Below, piece after piece: positions 17,145 through 25,448 of a DNA stretch of 64,000 nucleotides. The notes under the pieces are model-generated. The model was not told where the DNA came from, searched no databases, and was given only the letters and a program-made list of their open reading frames with translations. Origin of the DNA: Actinomyces sp. oral taxon 171 str. F0337 (lineage in GTDB: Bacteria > Actinomycetota > Actinomycetes > Actinomycetales > Actinomycetaceae); the NCBI RefSeq assembly GCF_005696555.1, contig NZ_CP040005.1, positions 1,054,001 to 1,118,000 on the forward strand, given 5' to 3'. The position numbers and the translations under genes were made by a program. The stretch's first letter is position 1. The number at the start of each line of letters is the position of its first letter.

Positions 17145-17852
17145 CTACTGGTTCAGGAGCTCGGCCAGGACCGGTGCCAGGGCACGGAAGGCCTGCCCCC
17201 GGTGGGAGATGGCGTGCTTGTCCTCAGACGTCATCTGGGCGGTGGTCCGGCCCCGACAGCCAGGCTCGTCCTCCTGGACGGGCACGAAGATCGGATCGTA
17301 GCCGAATCCCCCCTCCCCCAGGGGGGAGCAGGTCAGGCGCCCCTCCATGGAGCGCTCGATGGTGGTGACCTGCTCCGGCCCCCTGCCGGAAGCCGGCTGG
17401 ACCAAGACCGCGGCACAGGTGAAGCGCGCGCTGCGGTGCGGGTCGGCGACGTCGGCCAGCTGGGCCAGGAGCAGCTGAAGGTTCGCGGTGTCGTCACCGT
17501 GCCGGCCGCTCCAGCGCGCCGAGAAGATCCCCGGCGCTCCGCCCAGGACGTCGACGCACAGGCCCGAGTCGTCGGCGACCGCGGGCAGGCCCGTGGCACC
17601 GGCCAGGGCTCGGGCCTTGAGCAGGGCGTTGTCAGCGAAGGACAGGCCGTCCTCCACCGGCTCCGGTGCCTGGAGGGAGGCGGCTGAAATGATGGAGCCG
17701 GGATCCAGTCCCGGTACGAGCGGTGTCAGGATCTGTCGCAGCTCGTTCAGCTTGCCGGCGTTGTGGGTGGCCAGGACGAGCCGGGAGCCAGCGGGCACCT
17801 GGATCCGGTCAGTGAGCGGGGTGGCGCCTTCGGCGGCTGATGAGGCACTCAC
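17145..17852 (-). CDS. rdgB: RdgB/HAM1 non-canonical purine NTP pyrophosphatase
   Basis: 235 aa housecleaning enzyme hydrolysing dITP, XTP and similar nucleotides so they are not built into DNA. Motifs: 'LATHNAGKLNEL' at the start, 'DDSGLCVDVLGGAPGIFSAR' in the middle, 'CSPLGEGGFGYDPIF' and the C-terminal 'ISHRGQAF' segment. Starts at GTG 17852, three bases after rph, so the two are co-translated. Confidence 0.94.
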   Translation of the reverse strand: MSASSAAEGATPLTDRIQVPAGSRLVLATHNAGKLNELRQILTPLVPGLDPGSIISAASLQAPEPVEDGLSFADNALLKARALAGATGLPAVADDSGLCVDVLGGAPGIFSARWSGRHGDDTANLQLLLAQLADVADPHRSARFTCAAVLVQPASGRGPEQVTTIERSMEGRLTCSPLGEGGFGYDPIFVPVQEDEPGCRGRTTAQMTSEDKHAISHRGQAFRALAPVLAELLNQ

Positions 17853-17855
17853 GGC

Positions 17856-18662
17856 TCAGACCTCCGCGGGCTGGGACGAGGACTGAGGGGAGGACACGGT
17901 GAAGGGCTCGCCGCTGGGGCCGGCCAGGGCCTGGCGCTGGAGCGCCGCCAGCCGGCTGTTACCGACGGCGGCCAGGTCAAGCAGCTCTCCGAGCTCGGAG
18001 CGGTCGAAGGGGGCGTGCTCGGCGGTGCCCTGGACCTCGATGAAGCGGCCGTCCCCGGTCTGGACGACATTCATGTCGGTCTGGGCGCGCACGTCCTCCT
18101 CATAAGGCAGGTCGAGGCAGGGGACGCCGTCGATGATCCCCACCGAGATGGCGGACAGGGAGTCGGAGAGCGCCGGCTTGCCGGGGCGGGCCTTGATAAG
18201 GCCGCGCTCTGTGCCCCAGGCGACGGCATCGGCCAGGGCCACATAGGCGCCGGTGATCGCCGCGGTGCGGGTACCGCCGTCGGCCTGCAGCACGTCGCAG
18301 TCCAGGGCGATCGTGTTCTCACCCAGTGCGGCGACGTCGATGATGCCGCGCAGGCTGCGGCCGATGAGGCGGGAGATCTCGTGGGTGCGGCCTCCGACCT
18401 TCCCCCGCACGGACTCCCGGCCGGAGCGCTCCGACCCGGCCCGGGGGAGCATGGCGTACTCGGCGGTCACCCAGCCCTCGCCACTGCCCTTGCGCCAACG
18501 CGGAACGCCCTCGGTGAAGGATGCGGCGCACAGGACCCGGGTGCGCCCGAAGGACACCAGGACCGATCCCTCGGCGTGGTCGAGCCAGTGGCGGGTCATG
18601 GTCACGGGACGCAGCTCGTCGACGGCGCGGCCGTCCTTGCGAGTGAAGGGGGCAGTTGTCAT
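17856..18662 (-). CDS. rph: ribonuclease PH
   Basis: 268 aa phosphate-dependent 3' exoribonuclease that trims tRNA precursors. Family marks: '[13 protein letters not shown]' at the N-terminus, '[17 protein letters not shown]' (phosphate-binding arginines), '[19 protein letters not shown]'. The C-terminal 15 residues extend beyond the usual end and are Ser/Gln-rich. A TAGCCT box 6 bases before the ATG suggests leaderless initiation. rph-rdgB are usually downstream of murI on the same strand in Actinobacteria; here the pair faces it. Confidence 0.95.
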   Translation of the reverse strand: MTTAPFTRKDGRAVDELRPVTMTRHWLDHAEGSVLVSFGRTRVLCAASFTEGVPRWRKGSGEGWVTAEYAMLPRAGSERSGRESVRGKVGGRTHEISRLIGRSLRGIIDVAALGENTIALDCDVLQADGGTRTAAITGAYVALADAVAWGTERGLIKARPGKPALSDSLSAISVGIIDGVPCLDLPYEEDVRAQTDMNVVQTGDGRFIEVQGTAEHAPFDRSELGELLDLAAVGNSRLAALQRQALAGPSGEPFTVSSPQSSSQPAEV

Positions 18663-18814
18663 GGGCTCAGGCTACCCGGCGGCCAACGGGCCTCGGGGCT
18701 GCTCCGTACTTCGGGATGCCCAATGTCTGTAGTCCGCGACGGTGGTCAGGCGGTAGCGTTCGTTACGATATCTGTTCCGGTCCGGAGCTGACGGAGACAC
18801 CGAGGAGAACACCT

Positions 18815-19108
18815 ATGACCTATGTCAACATCACCGCGCTGACCTTCCCCGAGGGCGCCCAGGCCGAGATCGAGAAGCGCTTCGCCGCACGGAAGCGAGG
18901 TGTTGATACCTCGCAGGGCTTCCAGGGCTTCGAGCTGCTGCGCCCGGTGGTCGGAGAGGACCGCTACTTCGTGGTGACCCGGTGGGACACGCGTGAGGAC
19001 TACGAGCGCTGGAGCGCGGCGCGGCCCGCCGGCGGGCACGAGGACGACAAGCGCCGGGGCATGAACGTGGAGGTCCTCGGTTTCGAGGTCGTCCAGCACG
19101 AGGAGTGA
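18815..19108 (+). CDS. haem-degrading monooxygenase, MhuD/IsdG-like
   Basis: 97 aa protein of the antibiotic-biosynthesis-monooxygenase fold that aligns without gaps over its first 75 residues with M. tuberculosis MhuD. The core 'EKRFAARKRGVDTSQGF' and 'ELLRPVVGEDRYFVVTRW' are clear. Trp66 and the haem-ligand His75 are at the same positions as in MhuD, and Arg26 is kept. The catalytic Asn7 of MhuD/IsdG is Thr7 here. The enzyme would open haem to release iron. It has a GAGGAGAA ribosome-binding site and stands alone, divergent from rph. A stand-alone ABM-fold protein of other function is the alternative. Confidence 0.75.
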   Translation: MTYVNITALTFPEGAQAEIEKRFAARKRGVDTSQGFQGFELLRPVVGEDRYFVVTRWDTREDYERWSAARPAGGHEDDKRRGMNVEVLGFEVVQHEE

Positions 19109-19144
19109 CTCAGGCAGCGAGACCCACCGAAGGGTTTGGCATCA

Positions 19145-19173
19145 GGCCCCCACGCCCTGTGGCGTCGGGGGCC
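19145..19173 (-). terminator. hairpin downstream of tRNA-Leu
   Basis: A GC-rich stem of 12 pairs with one bulged base and a 4-base loop, 9 bases after the 3' end of tRNA-Leu (minus strand) and about 37 bases after the plus-strand haem oxygenase gene. It can serve both. Confidence 0.6.
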
Positions 19174-19181
19174 GAAGTCCG

Positions 19182-19263
19182 TACGCGAGAAGGGACTCGA
19201 ACCCTCACGCCCGAAGGCACCAGGACCTAAACCTGGGGCGTCTACCAATTCCGCCACTCGCGC
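19182..19263 (-). tRNA. tRNA-Leu (UAG)
   Basis: 82-base class II tRNA with a long variable arm. The anticodon stem is CCAGG/CCTGG with loop TTTAGGT, giving anticodon TAG, which reads CUN codons. The T arm is GAGGGTTCGAGTCCCTT. Acceptor stem pairs 7 of 7 with a terminal G-U. CCA is not encoded. Confidence 0.93.
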
Positions 19264-19331
19264 TGTGCGGCGCCCACTCTACCGACCTCAGCCTCGGATA
19301 GCAGAATGCGGCGACCGCTGTCGTGTTCGTA

Positions 19332-19808
19332 TCAGTCCACGCCGAGTGCGGTGCGCAGCCGCTTGACGTGACCGGTGGCTCGCACATTGTACTGGGCCAG
19401 CGTCACGGTCCCGTCAGGGGCCACCACCACGGTCGAGCGGATGACGCCGGTGTAGACCTTGCCGTAGTTCTTCTTCTCGCCCCACACTCCCCAGGCCTCC
19501 ATGACGGTGTGGTCGGAGTCCGACAGCAGGGGGAAGGGCAGGTTGTGACGGCTGGAGAACTTGGCCTGCGCGCTCTCCGGGTCGGGGGAGATGCCGACGA
19601 CGGCATAGCCTGCCGCCTCGAGCGCCTCCAAGGAGTCCCTGAAGTCGCACGCCTCCTTGGTGCATCCCGGAGTGCAGGCCTTGGGGTAGAAGTAGACGAT
19701 GACGCCCTTGTCCGTGCTGGAACGAAGGTCGTCAAGGGTCACGGTGCGGCCGTTCTGGTCGGGCAGGGCGAACTCCGGGGCTCGGTCACCGGCGGCGAGT
19801 TGGGTCAT
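19332..19808 (-). CDS. bcp: thioredoxin-dependent peroxiredoxin, BCP type
   Basis: 158 aa thiol peroxidase of the PrxQ/BCP group that reduces peroxides and alkyl hydroperoxides. The peroxidatic cysteine is Cys49 in 'TPGCTKEACDF', the likely resolving cysteine is Cys54 five residues on, and there is an extra Cys45. The ATG is preceded by GAGGAGGA. It stands alone between tRNA-Leu and a small hypothetical gene. Confidence 0.93.
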   Translation of the reverse strand: MTQLAAGDRAPEFALPDQNGRTVTLDDLRSSTDKGVIVYFYPKACTPGCTKEACDFRDSLEALEAAGYAVVGISPDPESAQAKFSSRHNLPFPLLSDSDHTVMEAWGVWGEKKNYGKVYTGVIRSTVVVAPDGTVTLAQYNVRATGHVKRLRTALGVD

Positions 19809-19933
19809 GGGTCCTCCTCGGGCTCCTGGACGGATGCGCTCATCCTCGCATCGTTTCCCGTACCTGCGGCAGTGGATTCGAGGACTTACTTTCGTGATCT
19901 GGCAAACGTTCAGGGTGATAGTCGTGCAGGACC

Positions 19934-19968
19934 CCTGACCCAGCTCCGAGTGAGACCTCCGGGTCAGG
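19934..19968 (-). terminator. hairpin at the 3' end of the 74-aa gene
   Basis: Eight-bp stem CCTGACCC/GGGTCAGG with a 19-base loop. One arm overlaps the stop region of the small gene at 19964. Confidence 0.4.
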
Positions 19969-20188
19969 CGGCCTGGGCGAGCGTTCGCCGCGAGGCCTGC
20001 TGCGCCGCCTCCAGGCGCTCCAGTGCCCGCTCGAGGCGCGAGGGGGAGGCGGTTACCCCGAGCGAGGCGAGCTCCGCGCGTGCGGCGAAGAGCTCCCTGG
20101 TGGCCGCGTCGTCGGCCCGGGTGTCAGTGGTTGCCGGCCCGGTGGGCAGGGCGGTCAGGGTGGTCATGGTGTGGATGTTGCGTGTCAT
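19964..20188 (-). CDS. small hypothetical protein, 74 aa
   Basis: Short gene with a good GGAGATA ribosome-binding site before ATG 20188. The product starts 'MTRNIHTMTTLTALPTG', continues with a Thr/Asp-rich stretch and ends in an amphipathic helix rich in Ala, Glu and Arg ('SRLERALERLEAAQQASRR'). No membrane segment and no family I recognise. The 290 bases upstream, to the first tRNA-Lys, contain small hairpins (one at 20379-20393) but no further gene. Confidence 0.55.
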   Translation of the reverse strand: MTRNIHTMTTLTALPTGPATTDTRADDAATRELFAARAELASLGVTASPSRLERALERLEAAQQASRRTLAQAA

Positions 20189-20478
20189 ACGTATCTCCTC
20201 ATCTTCCTTCAACGTCGTCGGCCCCTTGGGGCCTGGGGTCGCAGCGCGTGGCTGAGCAGGGAGGTACCTGCCGAACCGGCGTGCTTGCGGATCAAGACTT
20301 TCTGGCGCGGCGGCTGGTTGGTGCCGCCGTCGCAGACTGTGGTCACGAGGGCGTGAGAACCGCTGAAACGGTGGCATTCTGAGAGCTTCTCAGTGCGAGG
20401 CGGTTGCCTTCGACCGCCGTCATGCGCCTGCTGCTGTGCCGTCGGGGTCATCCCAGGCGAAGCGCGTGACCCTCGTGG

Positions 20479-20551
<73 letters not shown>

Positions 20552-20599
20552 TCGGTCAATGGTGACCAGGTCCTCCGGCCCTGTGGGCTGGAAGAACCG

Positions 20600-20672
<73 letters not shown>

Positions 20673-20849
20673 ATTCACCACAGCGATGTCATTCGTCGTG
20701 GCTCGCTGGGCGACGGAGGAATACTTTACGGGTGGAGGAGGTCTTCGTCCAGTCAGGATCCGCGAAACCGGGCGATTGTGTGGCAAGTCTCAAGGGGGCG
20801 TGGGTTGGGTCAGAGGCGCGTTGCTGCTGCCTGCTGTCCAGCATCCCGC

Positions 20850-21350
20850 TCAGTGCGACGAGCCGCCCTCACGGTTCTGTCGGCGGCGGCGTACATCGGC
20901 GGCGCGAGCGCGGTCGCGCTTCGACATCGCACCCTGCGAGGAGGGCTTCCTCGACGGCGCTGCGTGTGACGCGCCCGAGCCGGTCCCCCCACTCCGCCTG
21001 GAGGAGGCGCCCTGGGTGGCGTCGTCGTCCCGGTCGATGTTGCCGGTGCGAGACCACTGGTGGTACTGCTTCAGAGTGGCCGCCTGCTCCTCGGTGAGGC
21101 GTTGCCACAGGGGGAGGTCGAGCTTCTTGCGGTCGCGCACGCGGGTGCCGAGGGTCCAGCCCGCCAGCATGACCAGCGCGACCACCATGCCGCCCCACAT
21201 GCTGCTGCGCCCCGCGCGGGCACCGGTGAGCATCGAGACGGTTCCTCCGAGCAGGCCCGCGACGAGGATGGTCACGACAACAATGGCGGCCATGGATGCC
21301 CAGTAGCGCTGCGCGGAGGTCATGCGCGGCTCGCGGGTTTCAGAAGTCAC
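20850..21350 (-). CDS. hypothetical membrane protein with basic tail
   Basis: 166 aa from GTG 21350. Two membrane helices ('MAAIVVVTILVAGLLGGTVSML' region and 'GMVVALVMLAGWTLG') are followed by a soluble basic/serine-rich tail of about 95 residues ending in 'RRRRQNREGGSSH'. The start is uncertain: ATG 21323 (MTSAQRYW) or a TTG at 21389 are also in frame, and none has a convincing ribosome-binding site. I do not recognise a family. Could be a membrane-anchored nucleic-acid or ribosome-binding protein, but that is a guess. Confidence 0.5.
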   Translation of the reverse strand: MTSETREPRMTSAQRYWASMAAIVVVTILVAGLLGGTVSMLTGARAGRSSMWGGMVVALVMLAGWTLGTRVRDRKKLDLPLWQRLTEEQAATLKQYHQWSRTGNIDRDDDATQGASSRRSGGTGSGASHAAPSRKPSSQGAMSKRDRARAADVRRRRQNREGGSSH

Positions 21351-21530
21351 CTCGGCATTGTGACACCCTCGCGCATGACGACTGAGCAAGGTGTGGGTGT
21401 CGAAGGTTGCGGAACGGAGACCTGCCGGCCGATCCGACCAGCAGGTAGTCGTGTCCGCTGGTGCGGTCGCGGTTCAGTGTCACATGTCTGTGGCTCTCGT
21501 CGCGGTCCTGCGCGCGGTAGCGTGGGCCGC

Positions 21531-22451
21531 ATGAGCGACCCGATCGTGACGCTGGCGACCTGCGCCGACTTCCCTGACCTTGATGACGATGACCGTGGCC
21601 TGCCGGATGCCCTGCGTGCGCGTGGCATCGAGCCGCGGGTTGCCGTATGGGACGACCCCGACGTCGACTGGAGCCAGTCCGGCACGGTCGTGCTGCGCAG
21701 CGTCCGTGACTATGCCACCGAGGGCAACTACTCCCGGTTCCTCCAGTGGGCGCGGTCGGTGCCCAGGCTCGCCAACCACCCCGACGTCGTCACCTGGAAC
21801 TCGGACAAGCACTACCTCACCCGGCTCAGCGAGTGGGGGGTCCCCATGATTCCGACGATGTGGCTGGAGCCGGAGGCCGGCTACTCCAAGCACCAGGTTC
21901 ACACCCGTTTCCCGGCCCACGGCGACTTCGTCGTCAAGCCGGCCGTCTCCTCGGGCGGGCGCGGCACCGGGCGCTACACCGCCACTGACGCCTCCTCCCG
22001 GTCCGCGGCGATCAATGACGCCATGCACCACCTGCGCCGTGGGCGCACCGTTATGGTCCAGCGCTACCTCGAGGAGGTCGACCGCAAGGGTGAGGTCTCC
22101 CTGGTCTACTTCAACGGCGTGCTGTCCCACGCGGTGGAGAAGGCCCCGATGCTCCACCCCTCCTTCAAGTCGACCGACCAGATCCACGAGGAGATCGTCA
22201 CGGCGCGCGAGCCCAGTGAGCAGGAGTGGCTCTGGGGCGAGCGGGTGCGCAAGGCCATCCACACGCTGATCAAGGAGGTCTCCGGCCGCGACATCCAGCT
22301 CCTGTTCAACCGTGTCGACGTCGTCGGGGACGGTCAGGGCGGTTTCTACCTCATGGAGGTCTCGCTGATCGACGCGGGCCTCTACCTCGGGGCGGCACCG
22401 GAGGGGCTGGACAACTTCGCCGACGCCATCGCCCAGCGCATCTTCTGGTGA
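21531..22451 (+). CDS. ATP-grasp family ligase, unknown substrate
   Basis: 306 aa. The N-terminal third starts 'VTLATCADFPDLDDDDRGLPDALRARG' and the ATP-grasp part has 'VVKPAVSSGGRGTGRY' (nucleotide-lysine and glycine loop), 'VMVQRYLEEVDRKGEVSLVYF' and a metal site in 'MEVSLIDAGLYLG'. Proteins of this type resemble RimK and glutathione-synthetase-like ligases and the cyclo-ligase DcsG of cycloserine synthesis. No biosynthetic partner gene is nearby. ATG 21531 follows a TAGCGT box by 7 bases, consistent with a leaderless start; the same frame is open upstream to 21060 without coding character. Confidence 0.82.
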   Translation: MSDPIVTLATCADFPDLDDDDRGLPDALRARGIEPRVAVWDDPDVDWSQSGTVVLRSVRDYATEGNYSRFLQWARSVPRLANHPDVVTWNSDKHYLTRLSEWGVPMIPTMWLEPEAGYSKHQVHTRFPAHGDFVVKPAVSSGGRGTGRYTATDASSRSAAINDAMHHLRRGRTVMVQRYLEEVDRKGEVSLVYFNGVLSHAVEKAPMLHPSFKSTDQIHEEIVTAREPSEQEWLWGERVRKAIHTLIKEVSGRDIQLLFNRVDVVGDGQGGFYLMEVSLIDAGLYLGAAPEGLDNFADAIAQRIFW

Positions 22452-22501
22452 CCGCGCAGGCGCGGGCATCTCGGGGCACCCTGGTGTGGTAGATAGATAC
22501 C

Positions 22502-22876
22502 ATGCGCACGCTGCTCAACATCATCTGGGTCGTTTTCGGCGGGTTCTGGCTGTTCCTCGGTTACCTCTTCTTCGGAGTGATCGCCTGCCTGCTCATCGTC
22601 ACGATTCCCGCAGGTGTCGCCTCCTTCCGTATCGCCGCTTACGTCCTGTGGCCCTTCGGGCGTGAGGTGGTTCCGTCTCCCGGGGCCGGCGCCATGAGCG
22701 GGATCAGCAACATCATCTGGTTCCTCGTCGCCGGGCTCTGGCTGGCCATCGGCCACGTCACCACCGCCGCGGCGCAGGCCATCACCATCATCGGGATCCC
22801 ACTGGCCGTGGCCAATATCAAGCTCATCCCCGTCACCTGCTTCCCCTTCGGCAAGCAGATCGTCGAGACCCGGTAA
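22502..22876 (+). CDS. yccF: YccF-family inner membrane protein
   Basis: 124 aa. Two near-repeats of the YccF domain: 'LLNIIWVVFGGFWLFLGYLFFGVIACLLIVTIPAGVASFRIA' in the first half and 'ISNIIWFLVAGLWLAIGHV...ITIIGIPLAVANIKLIPVTCFPFGKQIV' in the second. Each half has a double hydrophobic segment and an 'FG(R/K)xIV'-like turn. Function unknown. It sits 50 bases after the ATP-grasp gene and converges on mmuP. Confidence 0.88.
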   Translation: MRTLLNIIWVVFGGFWLFLGYLFFGVIACLLIVTIPAGVASFRIAAYVLWPFGREVVPSPGAGAMSGISNIIWFLVAGLWLAIGHVTTAAAQAITIIGIPLAVANIKLIPVTCFPFGKQIVETR

Positions 22877-22901
22877 GACCTTTTCGGCCTCATCGCAGGC
22901 G

Positions 22902-24383
22902 TCACAGGCTGATGCGGCGGTTGGCTCCCCAGTAGCCCACGTAGCAGACCACGAGGAAGACGGCGGTGATCGCTAGGCTGCCGCGCTGCTCGGGGTCGAA
23001 GACGATGAGCAGGCACGATGCTGCTGACAGTCCCAGTGCGGCGATTGAGAGCCACGGATACCCGGGAGCCCGGTAGGGCAGGTCCTCAAGGCTGCGGTCC
23101 TCAGCGAGCCAGCGCCGTCGGAAGGACAGGTGGCATGCGGCGATGACCGCCCACACCAGGACGACGGCGAGACCGGAGACGGACACAAGGACCAGATAGA
23201 CCGTGGAGGCCGCATAGGCCGAGGTCAGCAGTGAGGCCAGCCCACCGACCATGGACAGGCCCATTGCCAGTGCGGGTACCCCGTAGCGGTTGGTGCGGGC
23301 CAGGACCGTGGGCAGGGTGCCCTCATTGGCCAAGGACCACAGCATGCGGGTCGAGGCGTAGAGCCCTGAGTTCGCCGCTGACAGGATGGCGGCCAGGATG
23401 ACGATATTCATGAGGTCCCCGGCGTAGGGCACGCCGATTCTGGACAGGACCGTCACGAAGGGGCTCTCCTCGACCCCGGCCTTCTCCCAAGGGATCAGTG
23501 CTGCGATGACGATGATCGAGCCGATGAAGAAGATGGCCAGGCGGGCCAGGGTCGCCTGGATCGCGCGAGGAATGGTGGTGCCCGGGTCCTCGACCTCTCC
23601 GGCGGTGATGCCGATGAGCTCGGTGCCGGAGAAAGCGAAGTTGACGGCCAGGATCGTGGTGAACACCGCGCCGAAGCCGTTGGGGAAGAGGCCGTCCCGG
23701 TACAGGTTCGTCAGCCCCAGGAACGAGCGGTGCCCCTCGTAGGGCAGCAGCCCGACGATTGCGGCCGTGCCCAGAGCGATGAACGCAATGATCGCCGCCA
23801 CCTTGATCCCGGACAGCACAGTCTCCGCCTCGGCGAAGACCTTGACGGAGACCATGTTGAGCACGAGGACCAGCACGATGAAGGTAACCGCCCACACCCA
23901 TACGGGAACGCCCGGGAACCAGCCGTGCATGATCATCGCCGCGCCGGTGAACTCACTTCCCAGGGCCACCGTCCACGTGAGCCAGTACAGGATGGCGGTG
24001 ACGAAGCCCGTGGCGGGACCCAGGTACTGGCGGGCGTAGACATGGAAGGCTCCGGTGAAGGGCATCGCAACGCTCAGCTCTCCCAGGCACAGCATGACCA
24101 GGTAGACGATGACGGCGCCGATGGAGTAGGCCAGCACGGTCCCCAAGGGGCCGGCTTGGTGGATCGTGTTGCCAGTCGAGAGGAACAGTCCCGTGCCGAT
24201 GACCCCGCCGAAGCTGATCATCATGAGGTGACGTCGGTTCATGCGGCGTTCCAGCGCGGTGACACGCCCCTGGCTGCCCTGGTCTCCCCGCCCTTCAGGG
24301 CTGTTGTACCGGGACTGATGAGGAGGGGTGTCCGGGGTGGCCGATGAGGCGGCGGGCTCGCGGTGATGGGCAACCGGGTCCAT
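22902..24383 (-). CDS. mmuP: S-methylmethionine permease
   Basis: 493 aa amino acid permease of the APC superfamily with 12 membrane segments. It resembles E. coli MmuP segment for segment: 'GGVIGTGLFLSTG', 'MCLGELSVAMPFTGAFHVYA', 'NFAFSGTELIGITAGE', 'ILSAANSGLYASTRMLWSL'. The divergent gene 50 bases away is mmuM, which uses the imported compound, so the pair is a methionine-salvage module. I chose ATG 24383 because a TAGCGT box lies 7 bases upstream; the frame is open another 216 bases but that part would be an unusual 70-residue polar extension. A cytoplasmic tail of about 55 residues precedes the first helix. Confidence 0.88.
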   Translation of the reverse strand: MDPVAHHREPAASSATPDTPPHQSRYNSPEGRGDQGSQGRVTALERRMNRRHLMMISFGGVIGTGLFLSTGNTIHQAGPLGTVLAYSIGAVIVYLVMLCLGELSVAMPFTGAFHVYARQYLGPATGFVTAILYWLTWTVALGSEFTGAAMIMHGWFPGVPVWVWAVTFIVLVLVLNMVSVKVFAEAETVLSGIKVAAIIAFIALGTAAIVGLLPYEGHRSFLGLTNLYRDGLFPNGFGAVFTTILAVNFAFSGTELIGITAGEVEDPGTTIPRAIQATLARLAIFFIGSIIVIAALIPWEKAGVEESPFVTVLSRIGVPYAGDLMNIVILAAILSAANSGLYASTRMLWSLANEGTLPTVLARTNRYGVPALAMGLSMVGGLASLLTSAYAASTVYLVLVSVSGLAVVLVWAVIAACHLSFRRRWLAEDRSLEDLPYRAPGYPWLSIAALGLSAASCLLIVFDPEQRGSLAITAVFLVVCYVGYWGANRRISL

Positions 24384-24432
24384 ACGTGAGACGCTACCGG
24401 TGTCATCTCGAGCCATTCGATACCGTGTCGCA

Positions 24433-25410
24433 ATGCGAACGCTCTCGGTATCCGCCACGTCCTTTGGGGGAGAACCGGTCCGGTTGTCGGATCTGCTGGC
24501 CCGAGGTCCGGTCGTTCTGGACGGGGCGATGGGGACCGAGCTCGATGCCCGCGGGGTCGATACCCGCAATGCGCTGTGGTCGGCGCGTGCGCTCACCACG
24601 GCGCCCGACCTCGTGCGCGAGGTCCACTCCGACTACCTGGATGCGGGGGCTCGCGTCATCACGACCAACACCTACCAGGCCACGCTTCCGGCGCTGATCC
24701 GGTCCGGGGAGGATGCTGCCGGCGCCAGGCGGGTTATCGCAGTTGGCGCCCGTCTGGCCAAGGAGGCGGCCCGTCGGTTCGGTGAGGAGCACCCCGAGGA
24801 GTCGGTGCTCGTTGCCGGAGGGATCGGTCCGTATGGGGCCTATCTGGCTGATGGCAGTGAGTACACCGGTGCCTACGACATCGACATCCCCGAGGACCCC
24901 GGTTTCCAGGAGGTTCATCTGCCTCGCATCGAGGTCCTGGTGGGGGAGGGGATCCACCTGTTTGCGCTGGAGACGATTCCGCGTCTGGACGAGGCGCAGG
25001 CACTCGTCGCCATGGTGAAGGGTCTCGCTCCTCGGGCCGAGTGCTGGGTCTCCTTCCAGGTGCGCTCCGACGGCGCCCGTCTCGCTGATGGCGCGCCGCT
25101 GGCCGAGGCTGCGGCCTGGGGTGCGCAGGAGGAGATGGTCGTCGCTGTGGGTATCAACTGTGTGGCCCCGGGCGTCGTCGCACGAGCGCTGCCGGTGCTG
25201 CGTGCGGCTACCGGTAAGCCGCTGGCGGCCTACCCCAATGCGGGCGATCTCTACGACCCGGCGACCAAGACCTGGCAGTCCACAGGTGACCGGGCTGGAA
25301 TCCCGGCGTTGGCGCCATCCTGGATCGACGCTGGGGTCCGGCTCGTCGGCGGGTGCTGCCGCACCCGACCGGCCCAGATCAGTGAGCTCGCCCGCGCGGT
25401 CTGTCCCTAG
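24433..25410 (+). CDS. mmuM: homocysteine S-methyltransferase
   Basis: 325 aa zinc enzyme that transfers a methyl group from S-methylmethionine to homocysteine, giving two methionines. Signature parts are 'VVLDGAMGTELDARG', 'ITTNTYQAT', and the zinc cysteines in 'GINCVAPG' and 'VGGCCRTRP'. A TACCGT box ends 6 bases before ATG 24433, so a leaderless start is likely. It is divergent from mmuP. Confidence 0.93.
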   Translation: MRTLSVSATSFGGEPVRLSDLLARGPVVLDGAMGTELDARGVDTRNALWSARALTTAPDLVREVHSDYLDAGARVITTNTYQATLPALIRSGEDAAGARRVIAVGARLAKEAARRFGEEHPEESVLVAGGIGPYGAYLADGSEYTGAYDIDIPEDPGFQEVHLPRIEVLVGEGIHLFALETIPRLDEAQALVAMVKGLAPRAECWVSFQVRSDGARLADGAPLAEAAAWGAQEEMVVAVGINCVAPGVVARALPVLRAATGKPLAAYPNAGDLYDPATKTWQSTGDRAGIPALAPSWIDAGVRLVGGCCRTRPAQISELARAVCP

Positions 25411-25448
25411 CCACGCAGCCCTCTGACAGTGGAAGCCAATGAGATGGG

